Source: Rhodoferax sp. | GTDB taxonomy: Bacteria > Pseudomonadota > Gammaproteobacteria > Burkholderiales > Burkholderiaceae_C | Length of the DNA: 8,008 nt | Assembly (NCBI GenBank): GCA_029865675.1 | Contig: JARXAU010000125.1 | Location: forward strand, 1-8,008 | Reading direction: 5' to 3' | Part shown: piece after piece, positions 6,644 to 8,008 of the stretch | How positions within the stretch are numbered: the stretch's first letter is position 1 | How the letters are laid out: each line of letters begins with the position of its first letter | The notes under the pieces: model-generated | Database searches by the model: none | The model's input: the letters and a program-made list of their open reading frames with translations, nothing else | Told to the model about the DNA's origin: nothing | Program-made: the position numbers and the translations under genes

Positions 6644-6670
6644 GGGCGTAGACCTTCTTAAAAATGAGTA

Positions 6671-7453
6671 TCAGTTGTTGGACGGGATCGCCACCCATTG
6701 GCCGACCAAGGGATGGATGACCAATCGATGGTCGAACACCTGCTCCACGGCGCGGTGGGTTTGCGCATCAGCGCAGGGGCCGTGGTGGGTGATACGGCCT
6801 TGCGCCATCACCACCATGGTGTCGGCATGCAAGGCCATGGAAATCTCGTGCAACACGCTCACCACCGTGCAGCCCTGGGCGACCAGGGCACGCACCAGTT
6901 GCAACCAATCGGCTTGGTGCGGCGGGTCCAGGTTGGCCAGTGGTTCGTCCATCAGCAATACCTGCGCTTGCACCGCCAGCGCCCGCGCCAAGAGTACACG
7001 CTGGCGCTCACCCGCCGAGAGCTGACCCAGCGCACGCTCGCGCCACTCCCAGGCATGGGTGGCCCGCAAGGCCTGCTCGACTGCCGCATGGTCTACCGGG
7101 TTAGGGGCACCCAACCAAGACTGGTGCGGCAGGCGGCCCAGCATGGCGACGTCCCAAACTTTGAGGTCATCGCCGGTACTTTCGTTTTGCCCCAACCAGG
7201 CCATTTGCAATGCGCGGGTGCGTGCCGGCAGGCTGTGCAATGGCTGGCCTAGCAACTCAACATGGCCAGCAGCGGGCAATAAGCCAGCCAGTGCTTTAAG
7301 CAGGGTGGACTTGCCCGCGCCATTAGGGCCGACGATGCTGGTCCAGTGACCGGCCGCAATAGCCAAGTCCAGGCCATGCAGCACCGGTCTGCCCATCAGG
7401 CTGACCTGTAATTGCTGCGCCTTCAGCGCGCTTGAAGTAGTTGAGGCAGACAT
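6671..7453 (-). CDS. btuD: BtuD-type vitamin B12 ABC transporter ATP-binding protein
   Basis: This 260-residue cytoplasmic ATPase should power import through the preceding permease. All ABC motifs are present in order: Walker A GPNGAGKST (residues 42-50), Q-loop Gln89, signature LSAGERQ (145-151), Walker B VLLMDE with catalytic Glu170 (165-170), D-loop NLD, and H-loop His202. The signature has Ala in place of the commoner second Gly, which is tolerated in this family. Length is typical for BtuD/FecE/HmuV proteins. The ATG at 7453 has an AGGAG ribosome-binding site about nine bases upstream, inside the end of btuC. CobO starts 27 bases after the stop. Substrate is inferred from context: haem or siderophore ATPases look very similar, but the adjacent adenosyltransferase favours cobalamin. 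Confidence 0.9.
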   Translation of the reverse strand: MSASTTSSALKAQQLQVSLMGRPVLHGLDLAIAAGHWTSIVGPNGAGKSTLLKALAGLLPAAGHVELLGQPLHSLPARTRALQMAWLGQNESTGDDLKVWDVAMLGRLPHQSWLGAPNPVDHAAVEQALRATHAWEWRERALGQLSAGERQRVLLARALAVQAQVLLMDEPLANLDPPHQADWLQLVRALVAQGCTVVSVLHEISMALHADTMVVMAQGRITHHGPCADAQTHRAVEQVFDHRLVIHPLVGQWVAIPSNN

Positions 7454-7454
7454 G

Positions 7455-8008
7455 TCAAGCAGCTCCTTGTGCCATCGTATTGCGGTGCATCAACCAGAGC
7501 AAATATGCACCACCAAGCACCGCAGTCACCACGCCCACGGGTAACTCCTGGGGCGCTATCAGCCAACGGGCCAGCACGTCAGCGGCCATGAGTAAGACCG
7601 CGCCCATCAAACTGGCCAGCACAATCAACCAGCGGTAACCCGTGCTCAAGACCGAGCGCACCAAATGCGGTGCGGCCAGGCCAACAAAGGCAATCAAGCC
7701 GGTCTGCGCGACCGCAGTTCCGGTGGCGATAGCCAGCACGCCGATCAGAACCATGCGTATGGAGGCGACCGGTAGGCCCAGACTGCGTGCAGTCGTCTCC
7801 CCCAGACTGAGCCCATCCAGCACCCGCCCCAGCGCCCAAGCAATGGCCACGCCCAGCAACCAGACCCCAACCATCAGGCCGCATGAGGCCCAACCGGCAA
7901 AGGCGGTGGAGCCCAACATAAACGATTGCATGGCCTGCAAGGATTCGGGCGAGAACAACAAGACCAACTGGGTAGCCGCCCCCAGCACCACGCCTACCAC
8001 CACGCCGG
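7455..8008 (-). CDS. btuC: BtuC-type vitamin B12 ABC transporter permease, C-terminal half (5' end beyond the window)
   Basis: This is the C-terminal 183 residues of an inner-membrane permease of the FecCD/BtuC family (PF01032). Full members have about 320-350 residues, so the N-terminal part lies past position 8008. The visible part is strongly hydrophobic, with several membrane spans. It carries the family landmarks: a segment around GETTARSLGLPV, the cytoplasmic ATPase-contact region with FVGLAAPHLVR, and the terminal block ELPVGVVTAVLGGAYLLWL. FecCD permeases move cobalamin, haem or ferric siderophores; the sequence alone does not separate them. The B12 assignment comes from the neighbours, an ATPase and then the corrinoid adenosyltransferase. 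The TGA stop lies one base before the ATPase ATG, so the two are probably translationally coupled. A GTG at 8003 is an internal valine codon, because the frame stays open to the window edge. Confidence 0.9.
   Translation of the reverse strand, partial: GVVVGVVLGAATQLVLLFSPESLQAMQSFMLGSTAFAGWASCGLMVGVWLLGVAIAWALGRVLDGLSLGETTARSLGLPVASIRMVLIGVLAIATGTAVAQTGLIAFVGLAAPHLVRSVLSTGYRWLIVLASLMGAVLLMAADVLARWLIAPQELPVGVVTAVLGGAYLLWLMHRNTMAQGAA

Overview
The window is one densely packed block of minus-strand genes, so it reads from right to left. The high-GC coding sequence, the protein styles and the gene combination suggest a betaproteobacterium, probably Burkholderiales and close to the Comamonadaceae. 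That placement is an impression from protein sequences, not a search result.

The theme is cobalamin (vitamin B12) uptake and salvage. Reading in the direction of transcription: the C-terminal half of a BtuC-type permease (cut by the right edge), its BtuD-type ATPase, the corrinoid adenosyltransferase CobO/BtuR, an ExbB/TolQ/MotA-family proton-channel protein, a DUF2149 protein that looks like a minimal ExbD/TolR partner, and a very large CobN-like chelatase-family protein. These six genes are joined by ATGA overlaps or gaps of 1 to 29 bases, so they almost certainly form one operon. A 214-base non-coding stretch with a 12-bp direct repeat follows. Then come a NuoE-like [2Fe-2S] ferredoxin (GTG start) and, overlapping its stop, the start of CbiB/CobD, the adenosylcobinamide-phosphate synthase. 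The cbiB frame meets a TAA stop after about 164 codons, yet the few codons beyond it still look like CbiB.

BtuCD would import corrinoids from the periplasm, CobO would adenosylate them, and CbiB would attach the aminopropanol arm to cobyric acid. BtuB, BtuF and a cobalamin riboswitch would be expected beyond the right edge; none is visible here.

The most interesting part is the ExbB-like / DUF2149 / CobN-like trio. The CobN-like protein carries an N-terminal signal peptide and a single C-terminal membrane helix with a basic tail. It should therefore sit in the periplasm, anchored to the inner membrane, beside a two-protein proton channel. That does not fit a cytoplasmic CobNST cobaltochelatase. 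It resembles the HmuS-type CobN homologues of Bacteroidetes haem-uptake loci, which also sit beside ExbB-like and DUF2149-like genes. I infer a proton-motive-force-coupled periplasmic machine acting on a metallated tetrapyrrole, here in a B12 setting.
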